DNA of 64,000 nucleotides, taken from positions 2,599,501-2,663,500 of the forward strand of contig NZ_CP039695.1 of assembly GCF_005145025.1 (NCBI RefSeq). Reading direction: 5' to 3'. Positions 1 to 9,467 of the stretch are shown here, one piece after another (the stretch's first letter is position 1; each line of letters begins with the position of its first letter). Below the pieces are notes generated by a model. That model saw nothing but the letters and a program-made list of their open reading frames with translations, was not told the origin of the DNA and did no database searches. This stretch comes from Novosphingobium sp. EMRT-2 (lineage in GTDB: Bacteria; Pseudomonadota; Alphaproteobacteria; Sphingomonadales; Sphingomonadaceae). The position numbers and the translations under genes are program-made.

Positions 1-287
1 GTGACCATCGCCGGGCGAACCGCGCCGGCCAGCACCGCCAGCACCGCGCTGCCTTCCAGATCATATCCCAGCGCGCGCGCTTCCGCCGCGAAGAGTTCGT
101 CGAAGCGGGCCGCGTCGATCTCCGCGCGCTCGAACAGCGCCCAGGCGTTGCTGTCGGGATTGGCCGCGTTGATGCGCCGGACAAGGTTCGCGGGGAGGCC
201 ACGCTCGCTCTCCAGCCGGTTGAACGCCTCGAAGGGGGAGGACGTGATGACGCCGCCAAAATCGAAGATAACCGCGCGAAACGCCAT
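1..287 (-). CDS. HAD-superfamily hydrolase, N-terminal part (cut by window edge)
   Basis: The first 95 residues of a gene that runs off the left edge of the window. It opens MAFRAVIFDFGGVITSS, the HAD motif I with the nucleophilic aspartate. A GGV follows where many family members have DxT, as in YihX-like phosphatases and the N-terminal domain of epoxide hydrolases. The helical cap region begins next (FEAFNRLESERGLPANLV). The ATG at 287 was chosen because motif I must lie close to the N-terminus. Substrate cannot be told. It is divergent from the stress-protein gene at 437, so the 150 bp between them hold both promoters. Confidence 0.8.
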   Translation of the reverse strand, partial: MAFRAVIFDFGGVITSSPFEAFNRLESERGLPANLVRRINAANPDSNAWALFERAEIDAARFDELFAAEARALGYDLEGSAVLAVLAGAVRPAMV

Positions 288-368
288 GCCTGCTCCCTCT
301 TTCCCGGTTTGGGGCCGGACCATGGACGCGCGCAGGCCGCACGGCAAGCGCTGCGGTATCCATCCGAT

Positions 369-382
369 TTGACTTGGATCAT
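369..382. promoter_or_regulatory. FNR/FixK-like box upstream of usp
   Basis: TTGAC-TTGG-ATCAT matches the FNR/FixK/FnrL consensus TTGAT-N4-ATCAA at 8 of 10 specified bases. Its centre is about 60 bp upstream of the stress-protein ATG, which allows the usual -41.5 position. Oxygen-controlled usp genes are known in other bacteria. A chance match cannot be excluded. Confidence 0.35.
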
Positions 383-436
383 GGCGCGGGTGGGCCGATG
401 CTGACACCCTGCCGGCAACACTGAAGGAGGATCCCT

Positions 437-1216
437 ATGCGCTCCATTCTTTGCCCCGTCGATTCGTCGTCCACGCTGGACGACCGGGTTGAAACGGCCC
501 TGGCCCTGGCCCGTGCGGTGAACGGGCACGTCACGTTCCAGATCGCCACGCCGTTTGCCCAGATGGCCGTCTGGGAGCCGTTCGGCGGCGCCACCCTGTC
601 CGCCGCCGCCATCGCCGAGGTGCGCGAGGCGGATGAACGGCGCGCGGCCGATCTTGAAGCGCGCCTTGCGCCGCAGGACGTGCCTTTCGACGTGGAGATC
701 GTCGACAATGGCCGCGTGGAAGGCGTCGCCGCGGCATCACGCTTTACCGATGTCATAGTGGCCAGCCTGGACGAGCCGGCGCTGGAGGAAATCGCCGTCG
801 GCGTGCGCAGCCCGGTTCTGGCCCTGCCCAAGGGCGTGCCGATGCTGAGGTTCGATGGCCCGGCGGTGGTGGCCTGGGATGGCGGCCATGAGGCGGCGAA
901 CGCGCTGCGCGCTTCCTTGCCGTTGCTGCGGCTGGCCAGCCAGGTTCACATCGTCACCGTGCGGGAGAAGGCAGACGACTTCCCCGCCGCCGATGCGGCG
1001 CGCTACCTTTCGCGGCATGGCGTGAGCGCCGAGGTTCACGCGGTGGAGGCCAAAGGGACGATCGCGGCCACGATCGAGGATACGGCGCGCAATCTGGGCG
1101 CCGGCCTGATCGTGATGGGTGTGTTCGGGCACAGCCGGCTGCGCGAACTGTTGCTGGGCGGTGTTTCGCGCGCCCTGCTCGACCGGTCGCTGATTCCATT
1201 GCTTCTGGCGCATTGA
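437..1216 (+). CDS. Universal stress protein, tandem UspA domains
   Basis: A cytoplasmic stress protein of 259 residues, long enough for two UspA-like domains. The N-terminal half starts MRSILCPVDSSSTLDDRVETAL, a typical Usp strand-helix beginning, and seems degenerate in its nucleotide loop. The C-terminal half carries the ATP-binding pattern G-x2-G-x9-G-G-V-S (GVFGHSRLRELLLGG) near residues 227-245. A strong ribosome binding site (AAGGAGG, 424-430) sits 6 bases before the ATG. A FNR-like box lies upstream, so microaerobic induction is possible. Function beyond the general stress role is not visible. Confidence 0.88.
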   Translation: MRSILCPVDSSSTLDDRVETALALARAVNGHVTFQIATPFAQMAVWEPFGGATLSAAAIAEVREADERRAADLEARLAPQDVPFDVEIVDNGRVEGVAAASRFTDVIVASLDEPALEEIAVGVRSPVLALPKGVPMLRFDGPAVVAWDGGHEAANALRASLPLLRLASQVHIVTVREKADDFPAADAARYLSRHGVSAEVHAVEAKGTIAATIEDTARNLGAGLIVMGVFGHSRLRELLLGGVSRALLDRSLIPLLLAH

Positions 1217-1287
1217 TCGCCGGCCGGCTGGCTTGATCGCCGCTTTGCGGCTAGGTTCCGCGCCGTTCGTTCTGCGGCTGGGAAACT

Positions 1288-1794
1288 ATGATCGGGTCCA
1301 TGCGGCGCATCGGTAAGGCATTGTGGCTTGCGGGGCTGGCGGGCGCGCTGGTCGCGGGGTGCAAGGGTGCGGCCCCGGTGCCGGAAGACGATACCAGCCA
1401 GGGTGCCGGCACGGATACGGCTATCGCGGTTGCGTCACCCACCCCTGCGGTGGTGCCGACCGCCCGTTCCGGCTCCAACGCCGCCATGGGCCAGGCGCTT
1501 GCCCTGCCGGCCCGCCTGCGCGCCACGGGGACGGAGCCGTTCTGGGGGGCGGATGTCGAAGGCACCACCCTGACCTATTCCACGCCGGATTTTCCGGCCG
1601 GCGCGAAAATCACCGTGGCCCGGCGCGCCGGGCCGGATTTCGTCGAATTTACCGGCACGCTCGACGGCAAGCCGCTGACCTTGCGCGTTGTCGCGGGGCC
1701 TTGCAGCGATGGTATGTCCGATCGCGTCTATCCCTATGCGGTGACGCGCGAGATCGGCCCGGACATGGAGCGCGGCTGCGCGCGGGGGCGCTGA
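1288..1794 (+). CDS. Putative lipoprotein, COG3650-like
   Basis: A 168-residue protein with a lipoprotein signal peptide: basic start, hydrophobic stretch, then lipobox LVAGC, so the cysteine should be lipidated and the protein anchored in the envelope. A low-complexity linker is followed by a compact domain with ATGTEPFWGADV near the start and PCSDGMSDRVYPYAV near the end, both typical of COG3650 proteins of unknown function. An alternative ATG lies four codons downstream at 1300; either keeps the signal. It appears monocistronic and no partner gene is adjacent. Confidence 0.72.
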   Translation: MIGSMRRIGKALWLAGLAGALVAGCKGAAPVPEDDTSQGAGTDTAIAVASPTPAVVPTARSGSNAAMGQALALPARLRATGTEPFWGADVEGTTLTYSTPDFPAGAKITVARRAGPDFVEFTGTLDGKPLTLRVVAGPCSDGMSDRVYPYAVTREIGPDMERGCARGR

Positions 1795-2191
1795 ACGGGT
1801 AAGGGTGCGCTGCAGCATTGACGCGGATCGGCCTTTACCGATTAGGAATGCTATCGGTTTCTTTGCGGATGTTTGCGGAGCGGATGGAGATAAATCCATG
1901 CGAAACAAAGATGTTGTATTTTTTGCAAGCACAGTTGCCTGTTTCGCACTTGCACAATTTTCGTCAGCAAGGCATACGAAAACTGCCTTTCAGGCATCCT
2001 CTCCCAAAACTTTTTAGCCCGGTCGGTAACGGTCGGGCTTTTTTCTTGTCCATCGCCCGCGCAGCCGCGCGTTTGCGTTCCCGGCCGGCATTCGGTTGCT
2101 TTGCCTGCAACCGTTTCTCCCGTTCGGCGTTTGAAAAAGCATCGCCCGGTTCCTAGCTCTGGATCAGGCAATGTTTCGGACGGAAGGGGCC
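1795..2191 (+). other. Gene-poor stretch with orphan terminator; possible small RNA
   Basis: About 400 bp without a convincing gene. The part from 1850 to 2015 is clearly less GC-rich than its surroundings. It ends in a strong hairpin with a T run at 2016-2046, although no open reading frame with proper coding character precedes it; the 70-codon frame at 1805 and the 112-codon frame at 1818 look random. A short hairpin (TGCC-TTTCA-GGCA) and the pyrimidine run TCCTCTCCC precede the terminator, as in Hfq-dependent small RNAs. The terminator could instead serve the lipoprotein gene 220 bp upstream. Confidence 0.3.
2016..2046 (+). terminator. Rho-independent terminator
   Basis: AGCCCG (2016-2021) pairs with CGGGCT (2034-2039). 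The inner bases may extend the stem, and six T follow directly (2039-2044). It is the clearest intrinsic terminator in the window and lies over 200 bp beyond the nearest upstream stop codon. Confidence 0.75.
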
Positions 2192-4504
2192 ATGGCGGAT
2201 ATAGCGACACGCGAGGACACCAGGGTCGTGCGGCTTCAGGTCGCCGGCGCCCGGCAGGAGGAGAGCGGCCACGGCATCGCGCGGATCAGCCGCGCGGTGA
2301 TGGGCCAGCTTGGCGTCACCGAAGGCGATGTTATCGAGATCACCGGCAAGCGCAGCACGGCCGCGCGGGCGATTCTGCCCTATCCCGAGGACGAGGGGCT
2401 GGAAGTGATCCGGCTTGACGGGTTGCAGCGCGCCAACGCCGATGTCGGATCGGGCGAACACGTCGAAGTGCGCAAGATCGAAACGCGCCCGGCGCAGCGC
2501 GTGGTTTTCGCCCCGGCGCAGCGCGATCTGCGGCTGCAGGGGCCGGCCATCGCGCTCAAGCGCAATTTCGCCGGTCGTCCGCTGGTGACCGGCGATCTCG
2601 TCGCTACGGCGGGGCAGCAACAGGTCAACCGCGGCGACATGCCGCCGCAACTGCGCCAGATGCTCAACGCGCCGGCCTTCGCGCTCACGCAGATCCGCCT
2701 CACCGTGGTGTCGACCGTGCCCAAGGGCGTGGTCCACATCGACGAGAACACCGAGGTCGAGCTGCGCGCCGAATACGAGGAGCCGCGCAGCAGCCGCGCC
2801 GACGTGAACTACGATGACGTGGGCGGCATGGGCGATACCATCCGCCAGTTGCGCGAGATGGTGGAACTGCCGCTGCGCTATCCTGAACTGTTCACCCGGC
2901 TGGGCGTCGATCCGCCGAAGGGCGTGCTGCTGCATGGCCCGCCGGGCACCGGCAAGACCCGGCTCGCCCGCGCCGTCGCCAATGAAAGCGATGCCAGCTT
3001 CTTCACCATCAACGGCCCGGAAATCATGGGCTCGGCTTATGGCGAGAGCGAGAAGCACTTGCGCGAGGTGTTCGAGGAGGCGACCCAGAACGCACCCTCG
3101 ATCATCTTCATCGACGAGATCGATTCGATCGCGCCCAAGCGCAGCGAAGTGCATGGCGAGGCGGAGAAACGGCTGGTCGCGCAATTGCTGACCTTGATGG
3201 ACGGGCTGCAGGCGCGGTCCAACCTGGTCGTCATCGCCGCGACCAACCGCCCCGACGCGATCGACGAGGCGCTGCGCCGGCCCGGCCGGTTCGACCGCGA
3301 GATCGTTGTTGGCGTGCCCGACGAGAGCGGCCGGCGCGAGATCCTGGGCATCCACACCCGCGGCATGCCGCTGGCGGAGGATGTCGATCTGCGCGAACTG
3401 GCGCGGACCACGCACGGTTTCGTCGGCGCCGACCTTGCCGCGCTGGCGCGCGAGGCGGCGATCGAGGCGGTGCGCCGGATCATGCCCCGGCTCGATTTCG
3501 ATCAGCAGACGATCCCGCCCGAAGTGCTCGACGCGCTGCGCGTGGAGCGCGACGATTTCGTGCAGGCGCTCAAGCGCGTGCAGCCGAGCGCGATGCGTGA
3601 GGTCATGGTGCAGGCGCCCACGATCGGCTGGAGCGACATTGGCGGGCTGGACGAGGCGCAGGACAAGCTGCGCGAAGGCGTGGAACTGCCGCTGAAGACG
3701 CCCGAAGCGTTCCACCGTCTCGGCATCCGGCCGGCCAAGGGCTTCCTGCTCTATGGTCCGCCGGGCACCGGCAAGACCCTGCTTGCCAAGGCGGTCGCCA
3801 AGGAGGCGGAAGCGAACTTCATCGCCATCAAATCCTCCGACCTGCTCAGCAAGTGGTACGGCGAAAGCGAACAGCAGATCGCCAAGCTGTTTGCCCGCGC
3901 GCGGCAGGTGGCGCCCTGCGTGGTGTTCATCGACGAGATCGACAGCCTGGTTCCCGCGCGCGGCACCGGGGTGGGCGAACCGCAGGTGACGGCGCGCGTG
4001 GTCAACACCATTCTGGCCGAGATGGACGGGCTGGAGGAGTTGCAGTCGGTGGTGCTGATCGGCGCGACCAACCGGCCCAATCTGGTCGATCCGGCGCTGT
4101 TGCGGCCCGGTCGTTTCGACGAACTGGTCTATGTCGGCACGCCCGGCGTGGAAGGGCGTGCGCGCATCCTGCGCATCCACACCAAGGCGATGCCGCTGGC
4201 CGACGACGTCGATCTCGACCGTATCGCGGCGGAAACCGAACGTTTCACCGGAGCCGATCTGGAAGACGTGGTGCGCCGCGCCGGCCTGAACGCCATTCGC
4301 CGCGCGGGCGGCGGGGTGGAAACGGTCAACGCCGCCGACTTCGCCGATGCGCTCGAACATTCGCGCGCGACGGTGACGCCGGAGATGGAGGAAGACTACG
4401 CCCGGATGAAAGGCGAGCTGAAGAAGCGCGCGATGGAACCGGGGCCGCTGGGCTTCATCACGCCCGGCATGGTGCAGTCCACGCGCGAGGCCAAGCACGG
4501 GTAA
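2192..4504 (+). CDS. CDC48/VAT-type AAA+ ATPase with two AAA domains
   Basis: A 770-residue homologue of archaeal VAT and eukaryotic CDC48/p97, ATP-driven unfoldases that extract or remodel proteins. An N-terminal double-psi-barrel-like domain (about 5-190) is followed by AAA domain D1 with Walker A GPPGTGKT at 249-256 and Walker B IIFIDEID. D2 has Walker A at 522-529 and Walker B VVFIDEID. Both domains keep sensor 1 (AATNRPD, GATNRPN) and the arginine-rich second region of homology (RRPGRFDRE, LRPGRFDEL). The ATG at 2192 was preferred over 2171 because GGAAGGGG sits just before it. The family is well known in archaea and eukaryotes and patchy in bacteria. Its substrates here are unknown. Confidence 0.93.
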   Translation: MADIATREDTRVVRLQVAGARQEESGHGIARISRAVMGQLGVTEGDVIEITGKRSTAARAILPYPEDEGLEVIRLDGLQRANADVGSGEHVEVRKIETRPAQRVVFAPAQRDLRLQGPAIALKRNFAGRPLVTGDLVATAGQQQVNRGDMPPQLRQMLNAPAFALTQIRLTVVSTVPKGVVHIDENTEVELRAEYEEPRSSRADVNYDDVGGMGDTIRQLREMVELPLRYPELFTRLGVDPPKGVLLHGPPGTGKTRLARAVANESDASFFTINGPEIMGSAYGESEKHLREVFEEATQNAPSIIFIDEIDSIAPKRSEVHGEAEKRLVAQLLTLMDGLQARSNLVVIAATNRPDAIDEALRRPGRFDREIVVGVPDESGRREILGIHTRGMPLAEDVDLRELARTTHGFVGADLAALAREAAIEAVRRIMPRLDFDQQTIPPEVLDALRVERDDFVQALKRVQPSAMREVMVQAPTIGWSDIGGLDEAQDKLREGVELPLKTPEAFHRLGIRPAKGFLLYGPPGTGKTLLAKAVAKEAEANFIAIKSSDLLSKWYGESEQQIAKLFARARQVAPCVVFIDEIDSLVPARGTGVGEPQVTARVVNTILAEMDGLEELQSVVLIGATNRPNLVDPALLRPGRFDELVYVGTPGVEGRARILRIHTKAMPLADDVDLDRIAAETERFTGADLEDVVRRAGLNAIRRAGGGVETVNAADFADALEHSRATVTPEMEEDYARMKGELKKRAMEPGPLGFITPGMVQSTREAKHG

Positions 4505-4531
4505 CCGGCCAAGCACTGTTAACCGGGAAGA

Positions 4532-4562
4532 CGGCTTCCCCGCGTTGGGGAAGCCGCTCCTT
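4532..4562. terminator. Bidirectional terminator between convergent genes
   Basis: A perfect 10-bp stem, CGGCTTCCCC (4532-4541) with GGGGAAGCCG (4547-4556), and a 5-base loop. A CTCCTTTT tail follows on the plus strand. It separates the CDC48-like gene from the convergent histidine kinase. Confidence 0.75.
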
Positions 4563-4563
4563 T

Positions 4564-5913
4564 TCAGCTCAGCCGGGGAAAGTCGATCTCGACCACGATG
4601 CCGGCCGCCTCGAAGCGGCGCTCGATGGTGCCGCCGAGCTGGCGGGCCGAGCTGCGCATCAGCATTGATCCGAAGCCTTCGCGTTCCGGCTTGCCGCCTT
4701 CGGGCGGCGGCGGCGCGTTTTCGCTTTCCTCGCGCCAGACCACCCGCACGCGGCCGTCCACATCCTGCCAGCGCACTTCCAAAAGGCCCCCGGCGCGCGC
4801 CCACGCGCCATACTTGACGGCGTTGGTCACCATTTCGTGTAGCACCAGCCCCAGCGGCATGGCGTGTCGCCCGTCGATGGCCAGCGCGGGACCATCGAGC
4901 ACGCAGCGTTCGCCGGAGGAGCGGTAGGGCGCGATCGTCTTGCCGATCAGGTCGGCCAGGTCGACTCGCGAATCGGCCTCCGCGCCTTCGCGGCCCTGTG
5001 TCACGTCGTGCGCGGTGACGAGGGCATGGATGCGCTTGCTGATCCGGTCCACCGCCGGCGCGGCAGCGGCATCGCCCCGCGCCGACATCTTCACCACCGC
5101 CAGAATCACCGCGAACAGGTTCTTGACGCGATGGTTCAGTTCCTTAGCGAGCAGGTCGGCACGGTCACGCGCCTCCGCGATCGCCTCGGCATTGGCGGCG
5201 GCGGCCTCGGCGCGGCTCATGCGCACCGTCTGCCACAGACCCAGCGCCAGCGCGCAGACGATCACCGCGAACAGCAGCGAAAGCAGCGGAACGATCCGCG
5301 CTTCGGTGCGCGCGGCGCGGTGGCTTGCATCCGCCAGCCTCGCCCGCTCCACCGTTTCCAGGCGTCCGACCGCCTCGCGCAGCCCGTCCATGGCGAGTTG
5401 CCCTTCGTCGCTGAGAATGCGTGCATGCGCCGCGGCGATCTCGCCTCTCGCCACCAGCGTCACGGTAGAGCCCATTTCGGCCCACTTGGCATCGCCCAGC
5501 CGCTCGATCTCGTCGACCAGTTCCGTCTGCTGTTGCGTGGCCTCCTCGCCCAGGCTGGACCGCACGCGCGCGATCTCCGTCTTGTAGGCCTTCTGTCCGC
5601 GCCAGTAAGGGGCGAGATAGCGCTTGTCATAGGTGATGAAATAGCCGCGCTGGGCGGTTTCGCCATTGAGCGTGGCGCCGACGACGCCATTGAGCGCGAC
5701 CAGAACGGCCGAGGTGCGCGCGGCCTGGCTGCGCTGGATGCGTTCGGCCTCCACCGTCGCGAAGATCAGGATGAACGCCCCCAGCAGCGCCAGCGCGACC
5801 ACGCCGAACAAGGCGAAGACCGACGTGCGCGGTGCATTGCGGCGCCATCTGCCACCGCCCGGCGGGGAGGTGATGCCGATCGGGGCGGTTTCCGGATTTG
5901 GCGCTGGATTCAT
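4564..5913 (-). CDS. CHASE3 sensor histidine kinase, HWE/HisKA_2 family
   Basis: A 449-residue membrane kinase. A membrane segment near 28-52 is followed by a CHASE3-type extracytoplasmic domain ([12 protein letters not shown] motif, about 55-205) and a second membrane segment near 210-230. Next comes the HWE/HisKA_2 dimerisation region [13 protein letters not shown] with the phosphorylated His at 261, then an ATPase domain with N box [12 protein letters not shown]. Such kinases often feed PhyR/EcfG general stress signalling or CheY-like regulators. No response regulator lies beside it, so it is an orphan here. Confidence 0.88.
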   Translation of the reverse strand: MNPAPNPETAPIGITSPPGGGRWRRNAPRTSVFALFGVVALALLGAFILIFATVEAERIQRSQAARTSAVLVALNGVVGATLNGETAQRGYFITYDKRYLAPYWRGQKAYKTEIARVRSSLGEEATQQQTELVDEIERLGDAKWAEMGSTVTLVARGEIAAAHARILSDEGQLAMDGLREAVGRLETVERARLADASHRAARTEARIVPLLSLLFAVIVCALALGLWQTVRMSRAEAAAANAEAIAEARDRADLLAKELNHRVKNLFAVILAVVKMSARGDAAAAPAVDRISKRIHALVTAHDVTQGREGAEADSRVDLADLIGKTIAPYRSSGERCVLDGPALAIDGRHAMPLGLVLHEMVTNAVKYGAWARAGGLLEVRWQDVDGRVRVVWREESENAPPPPEGGKPEREGFGSMLMRSSARQLGGTIERRFEAAGIVVEIDFPRLS

Positions 5914-6027
5914 GGACAGGGCCTAACGGAACGCGGATGGCGCTACAATAGCTGCCATGCTCCTTATATCATGGGGTGTGGGCAGGCCATGGATGCTGCT
6001 GCCCGTGGCCATGATGCGCGGGAATGC

Positions 6028-6056
6028 TTGACGCGCGGGCCGCGCTTGCGTATCGG
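6028..6056 (+). promoter_or_regulatory. Probable sigma-70 promoter of rpmH
   Basis: TTGACG (6028-6033) is followed after 17 bases by TATCGG (6051-6056). It is placed about 75 bp before the rpmH start, as expected for this strongly expressed cluster. The -10 element is weak. Confidence 0.5.
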
Positions 6057-6129
6057 CCGCCCTCTGATTCCGGCCCGTCGCTTGCGGCGGCGGTGTCCTT
6101 TTGCAGATTCGAGCGAGAAGAGTTTAGCG

Positions 6130-6264
6130 ATGAAGCGCACTTTCCAGCCCAGCCGCCTCGTGCGTGCCCGCCGTCACGGTTTCCGCGCCCGCACCGCCAC
6201 TGTCGGTGGTCGCAAGGTGCTGCGCGCGCGCCGCGCCCGCGGCCGCAAGAACCTTTCGGCCTGA
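6130..6264 (+). CDS. rpmH: 50S ribosomal protein L34
   Basis: A 44-residue, very basic protein beginning [19 protein letters not shown], the invariant L34 start. It ends in an arginine-rich tail ([15 protein letters not shown]). It belongs to the large ribosomal subunit. A GAGAAGAG ribosome binding site lies just upstream. It heads the conserved order rpmH-rnpA-yidD-yidC. Confidence 0.98.
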   Translation: MKRTFQPSRLVRARRHGFRARTATVGGRKVLRARRARGRKNLSA

Positions 6265-6302
6265 TCGCCGACCGGACTTGCGCGGACGGCGTCCGGGCTG
6301 AC

Positions 6303-6734
6303 GTGCCCGGTCCGCTCTCTCCGCGCAAGCAGCCCGCAACGCTGGCGAAGCGTGCGGATTTCCTGGCAGCCAATCGCGGAATCCGGGTCGCAAGGCCCGG
6401 ATTCGTGCTGTTGGTGAACCCCGTCTCACACCCCGAAGGGGCGATGCGGTTCGGCGTCACGGTCACCAAGAAGATCGGCAACGCGGTTGTCCGCAACCGC
6501 ATGAAGCGCCGGTTCCGCGAACTGCTGCGCGAAGCGCTTCCCGCCATCGGCGTGCCCGGCGCGGACCACGTGCTGATCGGCCGCGAAGGCGGGGTCGAGC
6601 GCGATTTCGCGCTGCTGCGGCAGGAACTGGCGCAGGCGCTGGTACGGGCCGCCGCCGGCAAGGGCGATCCGCCGCGCCGGCGCTCCAGGGGCGCTGGTGG
6701 CAAAGCAACGGGCGGCAAAGAGCGCCGGTCATGA
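6303..6734 (+). CDS. rnpA: Ribonuclease P protein component
   Basis: A 143-residue protein subunit of RNase P, which helps the RNA subunit cut tRNA 5' leaders. The diagnostic RNR motif is present ([15 protein letters not shown]), preceded by [10 protein letters not shown]. The frame has no ATG in a sensible place. GTG at 6303 gives [21 protein letters not shown], which matches the expected family start. The C-terminus is a basic low-complexity tail ([15 protein letters not shown]). It overlaps yidD by 4 bases, implying translational coupling. Confidence 0.92.
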   Translation: MPGPLSPRKQPATLAKRADFLAANRGIRVARPGFVLLVNPVSHPEGAMRFGVTVTKKIGNAVVRNRMKRRFRELLREALPAIGVPGADHVLIGREGGVERDFALLRQELAQALVRAAAGKGDPPRRRSRGAGGKATGGKERRS

Positions 6735-6943
6735 TGAAACGCCTGCTCATCCTGATCGCGCGGGGCTGGCAGCTTGGCCCTTCGCGCGTGCTTCCGCCCT
6801 CCTGCCGCTACATGCCGTCCTGCTCGCAATACGCGATCGAGGCGGTCGAGAAGCACGGCGCGATTAGGGGTGGCTGGCTGGCGACGAAGCGGCTATTGCG
6901 CTGCCACCCTTGGGGCGGCCACGGCTACGATCCGGTGCCCTGA
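6731..6943 (+). CDS. yidD: Membrane protein insertion efficiency factor YidD
   Basis: A 70-residue protein with the family signature [21 protein letters not shown] and the C-terminal [14 protein letters not shown]. YidD is a small membrane-associated protein that helps YidC insert proteins. The start overlaps the rnpA stop (ATGATGA). A second ATG directly follows the first, so the start may be 6731 or 6734. Confidence 0.95.
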   Translation: MMKRLLILIARGWQLGPSRVLPPSCRYMPSCSQYAIEAVEKHGAIRGGWLATKRLLRCHPWGGHGYDPVP

Positions 6944-7020
6944 GACGTGATGTTCCGGCGGTCGCATGGTCCACCGGGCATCTTCCTGCAAGGCAAGCAA
7001 AGACAAGAACGCGAGGCAGA

Positions 7021-8802
7021 GTGGAAAATCAGCGCAATCTGATCTGGGCGGTGGCGCTCACGGCCCTGCTGCTGCTCGGCTGGGATCTCGGCACGCGGTA
7101 TTTCTTCCCGCAGCCGGCCAAGCCCGTCGCCAGCGCCAGCGCGTCCCCGGCGCCGGCCGGCGCGGATGCGCGCCCCGCCAAGCCGACGCGCGAAGGTGGC
7201 CTGCTCAATCCCGCCGACGTCGCGCTGGAAAAGCAGGACCTCAAGCTCGCGCTTGCCTCGCCGCAGCGCGTTGCGATCGACGCGCCGGGCGTCAAGGGCT
7301 CGATTAACCTTGTCGGCGGCGTGCTGGATGACCTGACGCTCAACAAGTATCGCGAGACCATCGCCAAGGACAGCGCCTCGGTCCGCCTGTTCTCGCCCGC
7401 CGGCACGCCGGCGCAGCATTTCGCGCAGTTCGGCTGGGTCGGGCAGGGCGTGCAGGCCCCGGATGCCAACACGGTCTGGCAGGCGGACGGCCAGAAGCTG
7501 ACGCAGCAGACCCCGGTCACGCTCAAGTGGACCAACCCGACAGGGCAGACCTTCGCGATCCGTTACGCGATCGACGACGCCTATATGGTGACGGCGACGC
7601 AGACGGTGGCCAACGCCGGCGGTGCGCCGGTGGTGGTGCGGCCCTTCGCACTGGTCAACCGGACAGACCGCACCGCCAGCCTCGATACCTGGAACGTGCA
7701 TTCCGGGCCGATCGGCGCGTTCGATGGATCGGTCGATTTTAGCAACAATTACAAGGATGTGATCGGCACGGGCACGGTCACGCCCAAGGGCAAGCCGAAT
7801 TGGATCGGCTTTACCGACATCTACTGGCTGTCCGCGCTGATCCCTGATGCGGGCGCGCAGGCGCAGGGCGATTTCCGCGCGCTGGGCGATGGCCTGTTCC
7901 GCGCCGACCTGCTCTACAATCCGGTCACCGTCGCGGCGGGCCAGCAGGCCAGCCAGACTGTGCGCCTGTTCGCCGGCGCCAAGGAAAACGCCACGCTCGA
8001 ACGCTATGAGAAGGCGGGGATCACCAATCTGTCGCTGTCGATCGACTGGGGCTGGTTCCGCTGGTTCGAAAAGCCGATCTTCTGGCTGCTCGACGCGCTG
8101 TTCCGCACGGTCGGCAACTTTGGCGTGGCGATCATTCTGCTCACGCTGATCGTGCGCGGCATGATGTTCCCGGTGGCGCAGCGCCAGTTCGCCTCGATGG
8201 CGGCGATGCGCGCGATCCAGCCGAAGATGAAGGCGATCCAGGAACGCTTCAAGGACGACAAGCAGAAGCAGCAGCAGGAAATCATGGCCCTGTACAAGCA
8301 GGAGGGCGTGAATCCGCTTGCCGGCTGCCTGCCGATCTTCCTGCAGATTCCAGTGTTCTTCGCGCTGTACAAGGTGCTGGTGCTGACCATCGAAATGCGC
8401 CACCAGCCGTTCGTGCTGTGGATCAAGGACTTGTCCTCGCCCGATCCGCTGCACGTGCTGAACCTGTTCGGCCTGCTGCCGTTCGATCCGCCCAGCTTCC
8501 TGGGCATCGGCGTGCTCGCGATCCTGCTCGGCATCACCATGTGGCTGCAGTTCAAGCTGCAGCCGGCGGCGATGGACCCGGCGCAGCAGCAGGTGATGGG
8601 CATGATGCCGTGGATCATGATGTTCGTGATGGCCCCGTTCGCGGCGGGCCTGCTGATCTACTGGATCACCTCCAACCTGCTCACCATCGCGCAGCAGAAG
8701 TACCTCTACAGCCGCCACCCGCAGCTGAAGGCGCAGGCATCGAAAGACCAGCAGGACATCGACCGCGCCACCGCGCGCGACAAGAAGCCGAAGGCGCGGT
8801 GA
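7021..8802 (+). CDS. yidC: Membrane protein insertase YidC
   Basis: A 593-residue insertase of the inner membrane, acting alone or with SecYEG. GTG at 7021 starts [20 protein letters not shown], the N-terminal membrane segment. A large periplasmic domain (about 30-340) follows, then the conserved five-helix core with [35 protein letters not shown] and a basic C-terminal tail (KKPKAR). Length suits Gram-negative YidC. The frame extends upstream to 6910, but that stretch overlaps the end of yidD and has no family character. It is coupled to engB by a GTGA overlap. Confidence 0.96.
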   Translation: MENQRNLIWAVALTALLLLGWDLGTRYFFPQPAKPVASASASPAPAGADARPAKPTREGGLLNPADVALEKQDLKLALASPQRVAIDAPGVKGSINLVGGVLDDLTLNKYRETIAKDSASVRLFSPAGTPAQHFAQFGWVGQGVQAPDANTVWQADGQKLTQQTPVTLKWTNPTGQTFAIRYAIDDAYMVTATQTVANAGGAPVVVRPFALVNRTDRTASLDTWNVHSGPIGAFDGSVDFSNNYKDVIGTGTVTPKGKPNWIGFTDIYWLSALIPDAGAQAQGDFRALGDGLFRADLLYNPVTVAAGQQASQTVRLFAGAKENATLERYEKAGITNLSLSIDWGWFRWFEKPIFWLLDALFRTVGNFGVAIILLTLIVRGMMFPVAQRQFASMAAMRAIQPKMKAIQERFKDDKQKQQQEIMALYKQEGVNPLAGCLPIFLQIPVFFALYKVLVLTIEMRHQPFVLWIKDLSSPDPLHVLNLFGLLPFDPPSFLGIGVLAILLGITMWLQFKLQPAAMDPAQQQVMGMMPWIMMFVMAPFAAGLLIYWITSNLLTIAQQKYLYSRHPQLKAQASKDQQDIDRATARDKKPKAR

Positions 8803-9467
8803 GCGAACCGGCACTCTCGCCCGAGGAGCAGGCAGCCCGCGCGGACCTTCTGGAACGCGCGCGGTTGCTGTTTGCCGGGCGGGTGGACTTCCTGAAGTCC
8901 GCCCCGGCGCTCAAGTTCCTGCCCGATCCCGAAGTACCGGAGATCGCCTTTGCCGGGCGGTCCAACGTCGGCAAGTCCTCGCTGCTCAACGCGCTGACCG
9001 GCCGCAAGTCGATCGCGCGCACCTCGGTCACGCCGGGGCGCACGCAGGAACTCAATTTCTTCGAAGTGGGTGAACCCACACGCCTGCGGCTCGTCGACAT
9101 GCCGGGCTACGGCTTCGCCAAGGCCCCGCCCAAGGTGGTGGAGCAATGGCGGCGGCTGGTGCGCGATTACCTGCGTGGCCGCGTGGTGCTGAAGCGCACG
9201 CTGCTGCTGATCGACAGCCGCCATGGCGTGAAGCCGGTCGATGACGAGATGATGCAGATGCTCGACGAGGCGGGCGTGGGCTATCGCGTGGTGCTGACCA
9301 AGGCGGACAAGATCAAGGCCACCGATCTCGCGCAAGTGCTGGCCGCTACGCAGGCGGCGGCGCGCAAGCGCACGGCGGCCTACCCGCAGGTGCTGGTCAC
9401 CTCGTCCGAGCTGAAGCTCGGCATCGAGGACCTGCGCGCGGCCGTTCTGGAAGATTCCGAAATCTGA
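8799..9467 (+). CDS. engB: Ribosome biogenesis GTPase EngB (YsxC/YihA)
   Basis: A 222-residue GTPase needed for 50S assembly. The G motifs are in order: [14 protein letters not shown] (G1), TPGRTQ (G2), DMPGYGFA (G3), TKADK (G4) and TSS (G5). GTG at 8799 overlaps the yidC stop (GTGA), typical of translational coupling, and yields [18 protein letters not shown]. The gene closes the rpmH-rnpA-yidD-yidC-engB cluster. Confidence 0.95.
   Translation: MSEPALSPEEQAARADLLERARLLFAGRVDFLKSAPALKFLPDPEVPEIAFAGRSNVGKSSLLNALTGRKSIARTSVTPGRTQELNFFEVGEPTRLRLVDMPGYGFAKAPPKVVEQWRRLVRDYLRGRVVLKRTLLLIDSRHGVKPVDDEMMQMLDEAGVGYRVVLTKADKIKATDLAQVLAATQAAARKRTAAYPQVLVTSSELKLGIEDLRAAVLEDSEI

Noticed and set aside
1805-2156. 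Two short plus-strand frames (70 and 112 codons) in the gene-poor stretch
   Set aside because: They overlap each other, cross or end at the terminator, and show no protein-like composition or ribosome site.
2153-4804. 883-codon open frame antisense to the CDC48-like gene
   Set aside because: Its residues are repetitive Arg/Ala/Gly/His-rich without any domain, as expected from reading GC-rich codons on the wrong strand. The sense gene has full AAA motifs.
6028-6264. Replication origin near rpmH-rnpA
   Set aside because: In alphaproteobacteria the origin is not normally next to rpmH, and no dnaA gene or DnaA-box cluster is visible here.
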